Positions 28,719-40,457 of a stretch of 64,000 nt of DNA are shown here, piece by piece; positions within the stretch are counted from its first letter, which is position 1; each line of letters begins with the position of its first letter. A model generated the notes under the pieces. That model was not told where the DNA came from. It did not search any database and saw nothing but the letters and a program-made list of their open reading frames with translations. Origin of the DNA: Thermosynechococcus sp. HN-54 (GTDB lineage: Bacteria; Cyanobacteriota; Cyanobacteriia; Thermosynechococcales; Thermosynechococcaceae); the NCBI RefSeq assembly GCF_023650955.1, contig NZ_CP098039.1, positions 1,674,001-1,738,000 on the forward strand. The letters run 5' to 3'. The translations under genes were made by a program, and so were the position numbers.

Positions 28719-30161
28719 ATGAGCCTACGCCTATTTTGGCATCGTCGCGATCTGCGCCTCAGTGATAGTGTCGGGTTAGCGGCCGCCTACGCCAAAACCC
28801 CCAAAGTGCTCGGTGTTTTCTGTTTTGACCCGGCGATTCTCAGTGCCTCGGATATTGCGGCGGTGCGGGTGACGTACCTCGTTGGTTGCCTACAGGCCTT
28901 GCAGGAATCCTATCAGCGACTGAGGGGGAGCTTTTTAATTTTCCATGGTGACCCACGTCAAATTCTGCCCCAAGTGGCCAGTGGCTTAGGGGCGGTGGCG
29001 GTGCATTGGCATGAGGATGTAGAACCCTATGGTCGCGATCGCGATCGCGCAGTGGTCGCTGCCCTCAAAGAAAAGGGCATTGCCGTCGAAACTGCTTGGG
29101 ATCAACTGCTACATCCCCCAGAAGCCATCCAAACAAAACAAGGACAGCCCTACACCGTTTATTCCCCCTTTTGGCGCAACTGGTCAAGCCTTACCAAACC
29201 GCAGCCAGCTGCCACCCCCCAATGCCTTGAACCCCTGACCGAAGCCGAACAAGCCAAGGCAGTAGCCCTAGGAGCAATACCACTGCCGACCGCCAAGGAC
29301 TTGGGGTTTCACTGGTCAGGGGACTTGGTCCTTGCCCCCGGTGAAGCCGCTGCCCAAGCACAACTGGAGACATTTATTGACCAGCACATTCAAGACTATG
29401 GTGAGCAGCGCAACTATCCGGCGCAGCCCGGAACCTCCCTCCTAAGCCCTGCCCTCAAGTTCGGTGTCATTGGTATTCGCCGTGTTTGGGCAGCCAGTCA
29501 GGCCGCCATGGCCGCCGCCCGCAGTGAAGAGGCACAAACGAGTATTCGCACGTGGCAGCAGGAATTGGCGTGGCGGGAGTTTTATCAGCACGCCCTCTAC
29601 TGGTTTCCCCACTTGGCGGAGCGTCCCCATCGCGCAGGATTTGCCACTTTCCCTTGGTTGAATAACGCAGAACACTTTGCGGCTTGGTGTGAGGGTCGCA
29701 CCGGTTACCCAATAGTTGATGCCGCCATGCGCCAACTCAACGAAACGGGTTGGATGCACAACCGCTGTCGCATGATTGTGGCCAGTTTCCTCACCAAGGA
29801 TTTGATCATCAATCCCCAGTGGGGTGAGCAATACTTTATGCAAAAACTGATTGATGGTGACTTGGCGGCCAATAATGGCGGTTGGCAGTGGAGTGCCTCC
29901 AGTGGTATGGATCCAAAGCCGCTACGGATTTTTAACCCAGCCAGTCAAGCCCAAAAATTTGATCCTGAGGCGGAGTATATTCGCCGTTGGCTGCCGGAAT
30001 TGAAATCCCTAGACACGGCAGATTTGGTGACGGGAAATATTTCTCCCCTAGAGCGGCATCGCTGCGGTTATCCCTTGCCGATCGTGGATCATGGGCAGCA
30101 ACAGCGACGATTCAAGCAGCTCTATCAAGAGCATTTTCGTTCACCAATCCCGCAAGGATAA
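28719..30161 (+). CDS. phr: Deoxyribodipyrimidine photolyase (class I CPD)
   Basis: A 480-residue photolyase that uses blue light, FADH- and an antenna cofactor to split cyclobutane pyrimidine dimers. The N-terminal antenna domain begins [18 protein letters not shown]; the C-terminal FAD domain has the classical [54 protein letters not shown] and [19 protein letters not shown]. All class I marks are present, including the Asn-His region near NNGGWQWS. The antenna is probably 8-HDF or flavin, which cannot be settled here. GGAGGGGCG ribosome site before ATG 28719. Confidence 0.93.
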   Translation: MSLRLFWHRRDLRLSDSVGLAAAYAKTPKVLGVFCFDPAILSASDIAAVRVTYLVGCLQALQESYQRLRGSFLIFHGDPRQILPQVASGLGAVAVHWHEDVEPYGRDRDRAVVAALKEKGIAVETAWDQLLHPPEAIQTKQGQPYTVYSPFWRNWSSLTKPQPAATPQCLEPLTEAEQAKAVALGAIPLPTAKDLGFHWSGDLVLAPGEAAAQAQLETFIDQHIQDYGEQRNYPAQPGTSLLSPALKFGVIGIRRVWAASQAAMAAARSEEAQTSIRTWQQELAWREFYQHALYWFPHLAERPHRAGFATFPWLNNAEHFAAWCEGRTGYPIVDAAMRQLNETGWMHNRCRMIVASFLTKDLIINPQWGEQYFMQKLIDGDLAANNGGWQWSASSGMDPKPLRIFNPASQAQKFDPEAEYIRRWLPELKSLDTADLVTGNISPLERHRCGYPLPIVDHGQQQRRFKQLYQEHFRSPIPQG

Positions 30162-30233
30162 AATTGACATTCCCCTGATCAGCGCAACAGCGTTATCCTG
30201 AAAAAGAACGATTTTTGCGGTTGCATCGCGCCC

Positions 30234-31058
30234 ATGAATATTCTTGGTAGTCTGCTCACTCCCTCCACCACCCCCGTCCAAACCCGTCCCCGCCGTGGCA
30301 TTGAAATTAAGTCCAAGCGAGAAATTGAGATTATGCGGCAGGCCTCGCGCATTGTGGCGACGGTGCTCAAGGAAATTTCCCAGATGATCGAGCCGGGGAT
30401 GACGACGGCGGATCTCGATGCCTATGCCGAGAAACGCATTCGGGAAATGGGCGCAACACCGAGCTTCAAAGGTTATCAGGGTTTTCCGGCCTCTATTTGC
30501 GCTTGCATCAACAACGAGGTAGTCCATGGGATTCCCAGCCCCCGCAAAGTGATTCGCAATGGCGACATCGTTAAGATTGACACCGGTGCCTACTACAATG
30601 GCTTCCATGGCGACTCTTGCATTACGATTCCGGTGGGGGAAATCTCCGAGGAAGCGGCCAAGCTCGTGAAAGTGGCTGAAGAAGCCCTTTACCGCGGCAT
30701 TGAGCAGGTTAAAGAAGGGAATTACCTCATGGATTTGGCCGGTGCCATTCAAGATTATGTGGAGGCCAATGGTTTTGTCGTGGTCGAGGACTTCACAGGG
30801 CATGGCGTGGGTCGCAATCTCCACGAGGAACCCTCGGTGTTTAACTTCCGCACCAATGAACTCAAGAATGTGCGGCTACGGGCGGGGATGACCTTGGCCA
30901 TTGAGCCGATTGTGAATGCGGGGTCAAAACAGGTGCGGATTTTGCGCGATCGCTGGACAGCAGTTACGGTTGATAATTCCCTCTCTGCCCAATTTGAGCA
31001 CACGGTCTTGGTCACCAAAACGGGCTACGAAATCCTCACCGATCGCACACTTGTGTAA
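30234..31058 (+). CDS. map: Methionine aminopeptidase, type I
   Basis: Removes N-terminal methionine from nascent proteins. The 274-residue protein has the five metal ligands in their usual segments: [17 protein letters not shown] (two Asp), [16 protein letters not shown] (His), [10 protein letters not shown] (Glu) and [10 protein letters not shown] (Glu), plus [12 protein letters not shown]. An N-terminal extension of about 25 residues precedes the catalytic domain. The NUDIX gene follows 5 bp downstream, so the two are probably co-transcribed. Confidence 0.95.
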   Translation: MNILGSLLTPSTTPVQTRPRRGIEIKSKREIEIMRQASRIVATVLKEISQMIEPGMTTADLDAYAEKRIREMGATPSFKGYQGFPASICACINNEVVHGIPSPRKVIRNGDIVKIDTGAYYNGFHGDSCITIPVGEISEEAAKLVKVAEEALYRGIEQVKEGNYLMDLAGAIQDYVEANGFVVVEDFTGHGVGRNLHEEPSVFNFRTNELKNVRLRAGMTLAIEPIVNAGSKQVRILRDRWTAVTVDNSLSAQFEHTVLVTKTGYEILTDRTLV

Positions 31059-31063
31059 CCCCT

Positions 31064-31612
31064 ATGACTAAAATCTCCCCCGAAGTCCTCGAGCGCCACT
31101 GCTTTTGCCGCAGTCGTAAGTTTACCTTTGAGATCAATCAATACCGCCTGCCCCATGGATCTGTCTCGGTGTTGGGAACAGTGCGCCATCCGGGGGGGGC
31201 TTTGGCTGTACCCGTCACCCCAGAGGGCAACCTCATTCTTGTCAAACAATACCGCTTTGCCACTGAGGAATATCTGCTGGAGTTTCCAGCCGGCACCGTT
31301 GAGGATCACGAAAAGCCCTTTGCCACGATTGAGCGGGAAATTGAAGAGGAAACGGGCTACCGCGCCCACCATTGGCAAAAACTGGGGGAGTTTTACATTG
31401 CCCCCGGCTATTCCGACGAGGTGATCTACGCCTACTTGGCCACTGAGTTGGAGAAACTAGAGACACCCCCGCCTCAGGACACCGACGAGCACATTGAAAT
31501 TGTGGAGTTTTCTCTATCTGACTTGGCCGCTGCGATTCATAGTGGTCAAGTGAAAGATGCCAAGACCGTCACCAGTTTCTATCTGGCCTTGCCCTATCTT
31601 CAACCCGCTTGA
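31064..31612 (+). CDS. NUDIX hydrolase, ADP-ribose pyrophosphatase-like
   Basis: A 182-residue NUDIX protein. The box is complete: G-(5)-E-(7)-REIEEETGY, within the segment from residue 80 to 103, and the upstream ILVKQYRFATEEYLLEFPAG is typical of ADP-ribose/ADP-sugar pyrophosphatases (the Q-Y-R and E-x-P-A-G pattern). It should hydrolyse a nucleoside diphosphate sugar such as ADP-ribose; the true substrate is unproven. Translationally close (5 bp) to map. Confidence 0.88.
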   Translation: MTKISPEVLERHCFCRSRKFTFEINQYRLPHGSVSVLGTVRHPGGALAVPVTPEGNLILVKQYRFATEEYLLEFPAGTVEDHEKPFATIEREIEEETGYRAHHWQKLGEFYIAPGYSDEVIYAYLATELEKLETPPPQDTDEHIEIVEFSLSDLAAAIHSGQVKDAKTVTSFYLALPYLQPA

Positions 31613-31763
31613 GCACTGAAGTTGTTCGTAAACGTTTGTAAGCATCCTGCGCCGCCCACAGTCTTGATCCCTCAAGGTGAGATAATGCGGAAATAATCCA
31701 AAGGTTGTACGTGCTGACTCACAGCCGTTTGAACTGGGACATTACTGAGTTTTTGATTGTTGA

Positions 31764-33304
<1,541 letters not shown>

Positions 33305-33359
33305 ACTCGTAATGACTATGGCTTATTATACAAAATTTAGATTTGTTCAAACATCCTCC

Positions 33360-34400
33360 CTAAGAGGGAGCTTCACTCAGGGCAATGGATCCGCCCGTGG
33401 CCATTTGGGCAATGACTCGTTGTAACTGCGCTAGCGATCGCTCGGCCTCGGTGTAGCGATCTTTCCAGTGTTGAATGGCCGTTTCCTGTTCCCGCGCCTG
33501 CTGCGCCTGATGGAGAATTTGCTCTTGGAGTTCGGCAATTTGGGCTTCTAGGTGTTGTAGGCGTTCCTGTTGTTGGCTATTGCGCGCCTCCAGCTCTTGA
33601 TTGTAGTGCTGGGTGGTCATGTATTGCAGGCGCTGCTGCTGATAGTCTCGTTCCAATTCCTGTAACTTGGTTTGGGTTTTTAGCAGGGTTTTACTCAGTC
33701 CCTGAATAACACTGTTTTTGCTGGCCTCTGATCCTTGAGCCTGTTGCAGCGCAGTGATGATCCGTTCTTGGGTTTCAATTAAATGGTTTGCTTGGGTGAG
33801 GCGACGGTTGAGATCATCCATTTGGGTTTGGCGATCGCTCAACTCTGAGCGGGCTTGTTCAAGGCGAGTTTGCAGCAGCGCTTTTTCCTCTTGGACTTGG
33901 CGCAGTTGGGATTCAAGGAGTTGGCAGTCCTGTTCCCGTTGCCGCAGGAGGCGATGGCTATTCACCAATTTAGCCTCGAGGGCATCTTGAGCCTTGAGGA
34001 GCCGATCCACTTCCTGATGGAGGTGCTCAATTTCGGTTTGCGATTGCTGAAGAATGGTTTCCAAGGATTGGCGATGGTGGCTCATTTCCGCCAACTCGTG
34101 GGCACAGGTGGCTTGGGAGCGTAATTGTTCTTGGAGGGCAACGATCGCCTGTTGTTGAATCTGAGCGGTTTCCTCAGTGCGAGCCAGTAAATCCTCAAGA
34201 AACGCCTGATTGCGGAGTTGTTGCTTTAATTCATTGATATAGTGTTGGCACTGATCAATGGCTTGCTCTAAATGCTGGATGCGCCGTTGGTTATTCTCAC
34301 CCTTTGAGGCCAGATCCGTTGCCAGTGCGCTTTCCGCTGCAAGCTCAGAAATGATCGGATTCCATGGAAAACTAAGTTGCTTGGGGGGCTGTGCTTCCAT
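33360..34400 (-). CDS. Long coiled-coil protein, function unknown
   Basis: From ATG 34400 (MEAQPPKQLSFPWNPI) the product is 346 residues. Residues about 40-335 are almost entirely heptad-like coiled coil rich in Gln, Glu, Leu and Arg, with no globular domain, signal peptide or membrane helix. The N-terminal 25 residues (proline and tryptophan-containing) may be a docking peptide. The frame extends upstream to 34466, but that part overlaps the preceding gene's end. Coiled-coil composition prevents family assignment; a structural or cell-envelope organising role is only a guess. Confidence 0.7.
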   Translation of the reverse strand: MEAQPPKQLSFPWNPIISELAAESALATDLASKGENNQRRIQHLEQAIDQCQHYINELKQQLRNQAFLEDLLARTEETAQIQQQAIVALQEQLRSQATCAHELAEMSHHRQSLETILQQSQTEIEHLHQEVDRLLKAQDALEAKLVNSHRLLRQREQDCQLLESQLRQVQEEKALLQTRLEQARSELSDRQTQMDDLNRRLTQANHLIETQERIITALQQAQGSEASKNSVIQGLSKTLLKTQTKLQELERDYQQQRLQYMTTQHYNQELEARNSQQQERLQHLEAQIAELQEQILHQAQQAREQETAIQHWKDRYTEAERSLAQLQRVIAQMATGGSIALSEAPS

Positions 34401-34458
34401 TGGGTGGGATGTGAGAATGGTGCCACTCTTCCTTAGTCTAAGGTACAGGGAATCGGGG

Positions 34459-35040
34459 CTATACACGGGTCAAGACAAAGAGACTCCCCTCATTACCGCG
34501 GGCAATTCGCAAATCCTCATCGAGGTAAGTGATATCAAGCCAGCCCTGTTGATCATTGCTGTTGAGGGGCACATCGAGAGCAATCAGGGGCTGACGGCTG
34601 TGAAGTTGAGGAATGAATTGGGAGGGAGAATAGTAATTGAGCCACTGACGCAGGCCAACAATGGAACGCTCAAAATACACCTGTACCCGCTGTTGGGTTA
34701 AGGGTTCAAACCGCGCCAACACACTGATAATCCCTTCAAGGAAGGGTAGACCATAGAGTTCAGCAATATTGTAGATGCGCTGCTGTTGCGGACGAATGCA
34801 CTGATAAATTTGCCCCAGCTTCACGACGGGAGAGCGATCTAAGGCGAGAAGAGCCTGACTACTGGTGTAGATCAGTCGCCAATCCCCCGCCAATTTTTCA
34901 GGGGCATTGAGGGGATCAGGGGTGGGATTCACGGCTTCAAGGGAAGCGGCAAGGGCGGCCACCTGTTTGCGATCGCGCGGTGTGGCTAGAATGCCTCGAT
35001 TCAGGCCAGCGATCGCCATCAATAATTCTATCTTTGCCAC
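34459..35040 (-). CDS. PAP/fibrillin-family (plastid lipid-associated) protein
   Basis: A 193-residue protein with the fibrillin/PAP motif arrangement: LNAPEKLAGDWRLIYTSSQALL, a central beta-barrel region, and the C-terminal LDITYLDEDLRIARGNEGSLFVL broken across residues about 167-190, including the conserved D-x-x-x-R-I-x-R-G. These lipocalin-like proteins bind lipids or quinones at plastoglobules and thylakoids. GTG start at 35040 is supported by AAGGAGGGG upstream. Divergent from sqdX, 105 bp away. Confidence 0.88.
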   Translation of the reverse strand: MAKIELLMAIAGLNRGILATPRDRKQVAALAASLEAVNPTPDPLNAPEKLAGDWRLIYTSSQALLALDRSPVVKLGQIYQCIRPQQQRIYNIAELYGLPFLEGIISVLARFEPLTQQRVQVYFERSIVGLRQWLNYYSPSQFIPQLHSRQPLIALDVPLNSNDQQGWLDITYLDEDLRIARGNEGSLFVLTRV

Positions 35041-35145
35041 GGTTCACCCCTCCTTATGCATGGAACTTTTTTGCCCCCATGGGTTGCGTCAAGACCCTCC
35101 TAATTCGAGAATGGGAAAAATCCCCCTCCCATTCAGGTTAGCGAA

Positions 35146-36285
35146 ATGCGGATCGCGCTATTTACCGAGACATTTCTTCCCAAAATTGATGGCATTGTGA
35201 CCCGCTTGTGTCAAACTGTCCGACATCTGCAACGGAATGGCCATCAGGTGTTGGTGGTGGCTCCCGAGGGCGGGCTAGACTATTACGAAGGCGCGCAGAT
35301 CTATGGTGTCTCTGGTTTTCCCCTTCCATTGTATCCTGAACTCAAATTAGCCCTGCCGCGACCCACGATTGGTAAAGCCCTAGAGGCCTTTGAACCCGAT
35401 CTGATCCATGTGGCAAACCCGGCGGTTTTGGGGTTGGCGGGTCTGTACTATGCAGAGAAATTCCAATTACCCTTGGTGGCCTCTTACCACACCCACTTAC
35501 CGCAATACCTGAAGTACTATGGCTTGGGGTTTCTGGAGGAGATCCTCTGGTTCCTCTTGCGCTTGGGGCATAACCGCGCTCAACTGAATTTGTGTACCTC
35601 AACGGCCATGGTGGCAGAACTCAAGGCTCATGGTATTCGCCATCTCGATCTCTGGCAGCGGGGAGTAGATGTGGAGTTGTTCCATCCGCAATGCCAAAGT
35701 CAAGAAATGCGCCACTTTCTCAGCCAAGGGCATCCAGAAGCCCCCCTACTGCTCTACGTTGGTCGTCTCTCTGCGGAAAAGGAAATTGAGCAAATTAAGC
35801 CCATTCTTGAGCAGATTCCCCAAGCACGGCTGGCGCTAGTTGGCAATGGTCCCCATCGGGAGGCGCTTGAGAAACACTTTGCCGGTACCCCCACCCATTT
35901 TGTGGGCTATCTGCGCGGTGAGCGTTTGGCGGCGGCCTTTGCCTCGGCAGATGTCTTTGTTTTTCCCTCGCGCACGGAAACCCTTGGCTTGGTTCTCTTG
36001 GAAGCGATGGCCGCAGGCTGCCCTGTGGTGGCTGCCAATAGTGGCGGGATTCCCGATATTGTGACTGATGGGGTGAATGGGTTTTTGTTTGATCCGGAGG
36101 ATCCGACGGGGGCGATTACTGCTTGTCAGCGCCTCTTTGACTCCCCTAGCGATCGCGAGACTCTCCGCCAAAATGCCCGCCAAGAAGCCGAACGCTGGAG
36201 TTGGGCCGCCGCGACCCAGCAATTGGAACAGTACTATCGGTCTGTTTTGCCTGCCCCCCAGCGGCATGTGGCTCTGAGTCGCTAA
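35146..36285 (+). CDS. sqdX: Sulfoquinovosyltransferase SqdX (SQDG synthase)
   Basis: A 379-residue GT4-family glycosyltransferase that transfers sulfoquinovose from UDP-sulfoquinovose to diacylglycerol, the last step of sulfolipid synthesis for thylakoid membranes. Marks: MRIALFTETFLPKIDGIVTR at the start, SYHTHLPQYLKYYGL and the C-terminal donor-binding segment FVFPSRTETLGLVLLEAMAAG with the E-x7-E motif. The sequence follows SqdX much more closely than general mannosyltransferases. sqdB is not in the window. Last 4 bp overlap midA on the other strand. Confidence 0.87.
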   Translation: MRIALFTETFLPKIDGIVTRLCQTVRHLQRNGHQVLVVAPEGGLDYYEGAQIYGVSGFPLPLYPELKLALPRPTIGKALEAFEPDLIHVANPAVLGLAGLYYAEKFQLPLVASYHTHLPQYLKYYGLGFLEEILWFLLRLGHNRAQLNLCTSTAMVAELKAHGIRHLDLWQRGVDVELFHPQCQSQEMRHFLSQGHPEAPLLLYVGRLSAEKEIEQIKPILEQIPQARLALVGNGPHREALEKHFAGTPTHFVGYLRGERLAAAFASADVFVFPSRTETLGLVLLEAMAAGCPVVAANSGGIPDIVTDGVNGFLFDPEDPTGAITACQRLFDSPSDRETLRQNARQEAERWSWAAATQQLEQYYRSVLPAPQRHVALSR

Positions 36286-37448
36286 ATTAACTTTTCGTCT
36301 AGGTCACTGAGTTGTGGGAGGTCTAGGGTCGCCTGCTTGCCTTGGAGGACGACGTAAAAGCCACCAAGACCAAGGGGATCAATGAGTTGGTGCAGTGATT
36401 GATGGCGGTTGAGGGCGTGCAGCAGCTTGCCATTTACCCGTTGTTGCGCTAACAGGCGATCGCCCAACCCCAAGGCCATGAGAAATAAACTCTGGCGGGT
36501 GACATAGAGGGTTTCAAGGCCAAATTGCTCTCCATAGCGCGTCAAGGCCGTCACATCCACATGAGCCGTAATATCCTGCTCGCCGACAAAGCGGTAGGGA
36601 TTGTCGTGGCAGCGGTGCTGATAGTAGCATTGCAGGGTGCCCTCGCAGCGGGCGGGATGATAGTATTGCCGAGCGGGATAGCCATAGTCAATCGTCAGGA
36701 CAAAGCCCCGTTCTAGACGCTGGCTCAGGTCTTTTAACCACGGGATGAGGTTCAAATTGACCTCAGTGCGATAGCCATCACTGTAGCCCTGCTGCTGGGG
36801 AGCAATGCCGACGGTGGCAAAGTAATCATGAATGCGCTTGTCGGTCAAAGGGCACAAAACCTCTTGAAACGCCCCTTGGGGATTGAGGCTGACGTAAATT
36901 TCCTGCCAATTGCCCCCCTGCCATTGCAGCCGATGCACCGGAAACGCATCCACCAGTTCATTGCTAAAAATACAGCCAACGATGGGGTCAGCCGCTGGGC
37001 TAGCACTAACCCAGTGGAGGCGATCGCCCCAAGGAGCCAAGCGTTGCCGTTGGCGTTGCTGCAAAGTCGGCGATTGCTCCTGAATCTGATACTCAAGGCT
37101 GGCAAAGAAGTCTGGATATTTTTCCTGACTATAGTCCAATACTGTGGCGGCCACGTCTCCCTCCCCCGCCCCCATCTCCAGCAGCGTAAACTGCTGGGGT
37201 CGATGCAAAGCCTGCCACATCTGGACAAAGGCCTCGGTGAGCAGTTCAGAAAAATCCCTCGTCAGACAACTAGAGGTCATAAAGTCGCCCCGCCGCCCAA
37301 TCTGCATTTGTGGACGGTTGTAGTAACCCCACTGGGGGTGATAGAGGGCTAGGGCCATAAAGTCAAAAAAAGAGATGGCGCCTGCTGCTCTGATTCGACC
37401 CTCAATTTCCGCTAGCAGCTGGGGTGTGCCGCGATCACCCGTCGGCAT
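36282..37448 (-). CDS. MidA/NDUFAF7-family SAM-dependent methyltransferase
   Basis: A 388-residue protein of the class I SAM methyltransferase family that includes mitochondrial MidA/NDUFAF7, which methylates an arginine in a complex I subunit. Motifs: ISFFDFMALALYHPQWGYY, GDFMTSSCLTRDFSELL, the SAM loop LLEMGAGEGDVA, and GCIFSNELVDAFPVHR. A role toward cyanobacterial NDH-1 is plausible by family but not shown. Start is ATG 37448, which overlaps the putA stop by one base (TGATG); a TTG one codon upstream is unlikely. Confidence 0.9.
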   Translation of the reverse strand: MPTGDRGTPQLLAEIEGRIRAAGAISFFDFMALALYHPQWGYYNRPQMQIGRRGDFMTSSCLTRDFSELLTEAFVQMWQALHRPQQFTLLEMGAGEGDVAATVLDYSQEKYPDFFASLEYQIQEQSPTLQQRQRQRLAPWGDRLHWVSASPAADPIVGCIFSNELVDAFPVHRLQWQGGNWQEIYVSLNPQGAFQEVLCPLTDKRIHDYFATVGIAPQQQGYSDGYRTEVNLNLIPWLKDLSQRLERGFVLTIDYGYPARQYYHPARCEGTLQCYYQHRCHDNPYRFVGEQDITAHVDVTALTRYGEQFGLETLYVTRQSLFLMALGLGDRLLAQQRVNGKLLHALNRHQSLHQLIDPLGLGGFYVVLQGKQATLDLPQLSDLDEKLI

Positions 37449-40390
37449 CAATCATCCACTCCCGCAATTGGAGCAAACCCTTGGCGCTGCACATTCTCGG
37501 TAATGACGCGCGGTTCCAGAAATTGCAGCAGGTAATCGCGCCCCCCCGCTTTGGAGCCAATCCCCGACAGCTTGAAGCCCCCAAAGGGCTGCCGATCCAC
37601 AATCGCTCCGGTAATGCCACGGTTGATATAGAGGTTGCCCACCGCAAACTGAGTTTTGGCCTGCTGAATGTGGGACGGTGTCCGCGAATACAGCCCCCCC
37701 GTCAGGGCATAGGCAGTGGCATTGGCAATTTCAATAGCTTGGCTGAAGGTCTCTGCCCGCAGTACCGAGAGGACAGGGCCAAAAATTTCCTCTTGGGCGA
37801 TCGTGGCGGTGGGTGGCACGTTGGTAAAGATGGTGGGGGAAACAAAATAGCCGCCCTCTGGTACCGGCACACTTAAGGCCAGTTCTGCCTCTCGCTGTCC
37901 TTTGGCAATGTATTCCTGAATGCGATCGCGGGCAGCGGCGGTTACCACCGGCCCAACACGGGTACTAGGCAAATGGGCAGGCCCAATATTCAGAGATTTT
38001 GTGGCCTCCACCAATCGCTGCACAAAGGGTTGATAGATGGACTCGAGGACAATCACCCGTGAACAGGCTGAGCACTTTTGGCCACTGTAGCCAAAGGCTG
38101 ACTGTACAACCCCTGCCACCGCCTGATCCAAATCCGCACTTTCGTCAATAATGATCGCGTTTTTGCCCCCCATCTCGGCAATAACCCGTTTGATGTGGGG
38201 TTGTCCCCGTTGCAATACCGCTGCCTCAGCAATAATGCGGCAGCCCACCGCTTGGGAGCCAGTAAAGGCAATCAGATGCACATCCGGATGTTTGGTTAGG
38301 TAGGGGCCAATCACGGAGCCACGGCCGGGGAGAAACTGGAAGACCCCCGGCGGAAAACCAGCGGCAATGAGAATTTCAGCAAGTTTAGCCGCAACCACAG
38401 CCGCCGGATCCGCAGGCTTGAGAATGGTACAGTTCCCTGTGACAAGGGCGGCCACTGTCATGCCGGTAGGAATGGCCAAAGGAAAGTTCCAGGGGGAAAT
38501 CACCACTGCAATCCCGCGCCCCTGATAGTGGTAATGGTTGGTTTCGCCGGGAAAGTTGCGGTCATAGCCGCTGCTGAGGCGCTCCATTTCATCGGCGTAG
38601 TAACGGCAAAAGTCAACAGCTTCGGAGACTTCAGCATCCCCTTCGGCCACCACCTTGCCCACTTCGTAACACATCCAAGCCACCAGTTCGTGGCGCTGTG
38701 CCTCTAGGAGATCCGCCGCCCGCCGTAGCAGGGCTGCCCGTTCTGTCACTGGCGTTTGTTGCCACTGGGCTTGAGCTGCCTTAGCCGCACGGATGGCATG
38801 ATCAGCATCCTCAATGGTGGCCAAGCCAACGCGACCCACGATTTCCTCTGGCTGTGAGGGGTTGAGGGACTCGCTGTATTCCAAGGTATTCACGCGATCG
38901 CCATTGATGATGGGCGTATAGGTTTGCCCCAGTTGGCGATGGACATGAATTAGCGCCGCTTGAATCGCTTCCCGCTGGCTGGCTCTGGCGTAGTCACTAT
39001 TGGCTGCATTGACAAAGGTTGAGGTCTTACCCGTGGTGAGATGGACGTTCACTGCTCCAAAGTCCGCCGTTGGTTCTGGCGGTGCCAATAGCTCGTCGAT
39101 ATTTGCCGCTCCCAATTGTTGGCGCAAGAAGGAACTATTTGCCGTATTTTCCAAGAGCCGCCGAATCAGGTAGGCCATCCCCGGAATCAGCTCGCCATAG
39201 GGACAATAGACCCGCACCGTTTGCCCCGCTTCCACAAGAGCCTTGGCCAGTTTATCGGCCATGCCGTAAAGGACTTGGCATTCCATGGCTGTGGGCGGAA
39301 TGTGTTGATGTTGGCCGATCGCGATCGCCCGTGCTTGGGAGCGCACATTATGACTTGCAACTGCTGTGCGCAAAAGCGTGTGGTGACTCAAGAGCAGTTC
39401 AACAATGCGTTCAAAGTTGGCATCGGTATCTTGCTTGTGTTGATAGACGGGCAATGGCCAGTCATTTTGTACCGCCTTAATCAGTTCTTGATCCCAGTAG
39501 GCGCCCTTGACAACTCGAACAGTGATCGGTGTGCCCCGCTGCTGCACCCAAGTAATCAGGTTTTGGGCATCTTGGTAACTATCCCGCAAATAGGCTTGCA
39601 GTGTCAGGCCGACATCGGCGCGATCGCGAAACTCTGGCTCCAGCAAAATCTCCTTGAGGATCGCCAAGGTAATGTCTTTGTAGGCATACTGCTCCATATC
39701 AAAGTGCACTGCCACCCCCAACTCCTGGGCGCGATGCAACAGCCGCCGAATCGGTTCCCCCACCTTGGCACGGCAGCCAGCAACATCCAAGGGGTCAAAC
39801 TGCGAGTAAAAGGCCGTCAACTTTACGGAGACTTGGATGGGATTTACCCCTTCCCGCTGACCTAGGGGGCTAAGTTGCTGCATCAAGTCGAGGTAGCGAT
39901 CGCAATACCGCTGCGCCTCTGCCTCCGTAATCACCGCCTCCCCCAAAATATCCATCGTCACTAGCATGCCCTGCTTGCGTAGGCGGCCAATGGTTTTCAG
40001 CACCTGCTCCGTGGTTTCGCCAGCAATGTACTTATGGGCAAGGGCTTGAACCGCGGTTGTGAAAGTGGTTGCCGCTGCTTGGGCGGGCAGCGAATCCGGC
40101 TGGGCAAAGTTCAAGAGTTTTTTTAGGCCTTCCGGCAACTCCACACTGGGGTCACTGAGGTATTCCTGCAAGTGGCGTGCCACTTCGGTTTTAGTGCGCA
40201 GACTTGGCAGACAGTCAATGAGGCGAAACAGTTGCACCCGCAGCCCCGGATGTTCCATTGCCCAGCCGAGGAGCTTGTCTTCAATGCGCATTTGCTCCCG
40301 CAGTTGGCTAAAAAAGTTGCGGGACTCTTGGTTCGCCGCCCACAGTTGACGGGCGATCGCGATCGTTTGTGCTTCGTAAAGACCAGTCAT
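37448..40390 (-). CDS. putA: Bifunctional proline dehydrogenase / P5C dehydrogenase PutA
   Basis: A 980-residue enzyme oxidising proline to glutamate in two steps. The N-terminal FAD domain (about residues 70-430) is proline dehydrogenase (VRVVKGAYWDQELIKA, the RxxR-type region YLIRRLLEN); the C-terminal half (about 470-980) is an NAD aldehyde dehydrogenase (SPWNFPLAIPTGM, EMGGKNAIIID, SGQKCSACSR with the catalytic Cys, EEIFGPVLSV). There is no N-terminal DNA-binding domain, so it should not be a trigenic repressor-type PutA. ATG 40390 (MTGLYEAQTIAIA) is chosen; the 43 residues upstream are not family-like. Coupled to midA downstream. Confidence 0.95.
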   Translation of the reverse strand: MTGLYEAQTIAIARQLWAANQESRNFFSQLREQMRIEDKLLGWAMEHPGLRVQLFRLIDCLPSLRTKTEVARHLQEYLSDPSVELPEGLKKLLNFAQPDSLPAQAAATTFTTAVQALAHKYIAGETTEQVLKTIGRLRKQGMLVTMDILGEAVITEAEAQRYCDRYLDLMQQLSPLGQREGVNPIQVSVKLTAFYSQFDPLDVAGCRAKVGEPIRRLLHRAQELGVAVHFDMEQYAYKDITLAILKEILLEPEFRDRADVGLTLQAYLRDSYQDAQNLITWVQQRGTPITVRVVKGAYWDQELIKAVQNDWPLPVYQHKQDTDANFERIVELLLSHHTLLRTAVASHNVRSQARAIAIGQHQHIPPTAMECQVLYGMADKLAKALVEAGQTVRVYCPYGELIPGMAYLIRRLLENTANSSFLRQQLGAANIDELLAPPEPTADFGAVNVHLTTGKTSTFVNAANSDYARASQREAIQAALIHVHRQLGQTYTPIINGDRVNTLEYSESLNPSQPEEIVGRVGLATIEDADHAIRAAKAAQAQWQQTPVTERAALLRRAADLLEAQRHELVAWMCYEVGKVVAEGDAEVSEAVDFCRYYADEMERLSSGYDRNFPGETNHYHYQGRGIAVVISPWNFPLAIPTGMTVAALVTGNCTILKPADPAAVVAAKLAEILIAAGFPPGVFQFLPGRGSVIGPYLTKHPDVHLIAFTGSQAVGCRIIAEAAVLQRGQPHIKRVIAEMGGKNAIIIDESADLDQAVAGVVQSAFGYSGQKCSACSRVIVLESIYQPFVQRLVEATKSLNIGPAHLPSTRVGPVVTAAARDRIQEYIAKGQREAELALSVPVPEGGYFVSPTIFTNVPPTATIAQEEIFGPVLSVLRAETFSQAIEIANATAYALTGGLYSRTPSHIQQAKTQFAVGNLYINRGITGAIVDRQPFGGFKLSGIGSKAGGRDYLLQFLEPRVITENVQRQGFAPIAGVDD

Positions 40391-40457
40391 GGAGAATTTT
40401 GGGTGAGGAGCCGTCTTTCCTATTTTCCCATGTCCTCTGAAGCAAACAACCAAATTC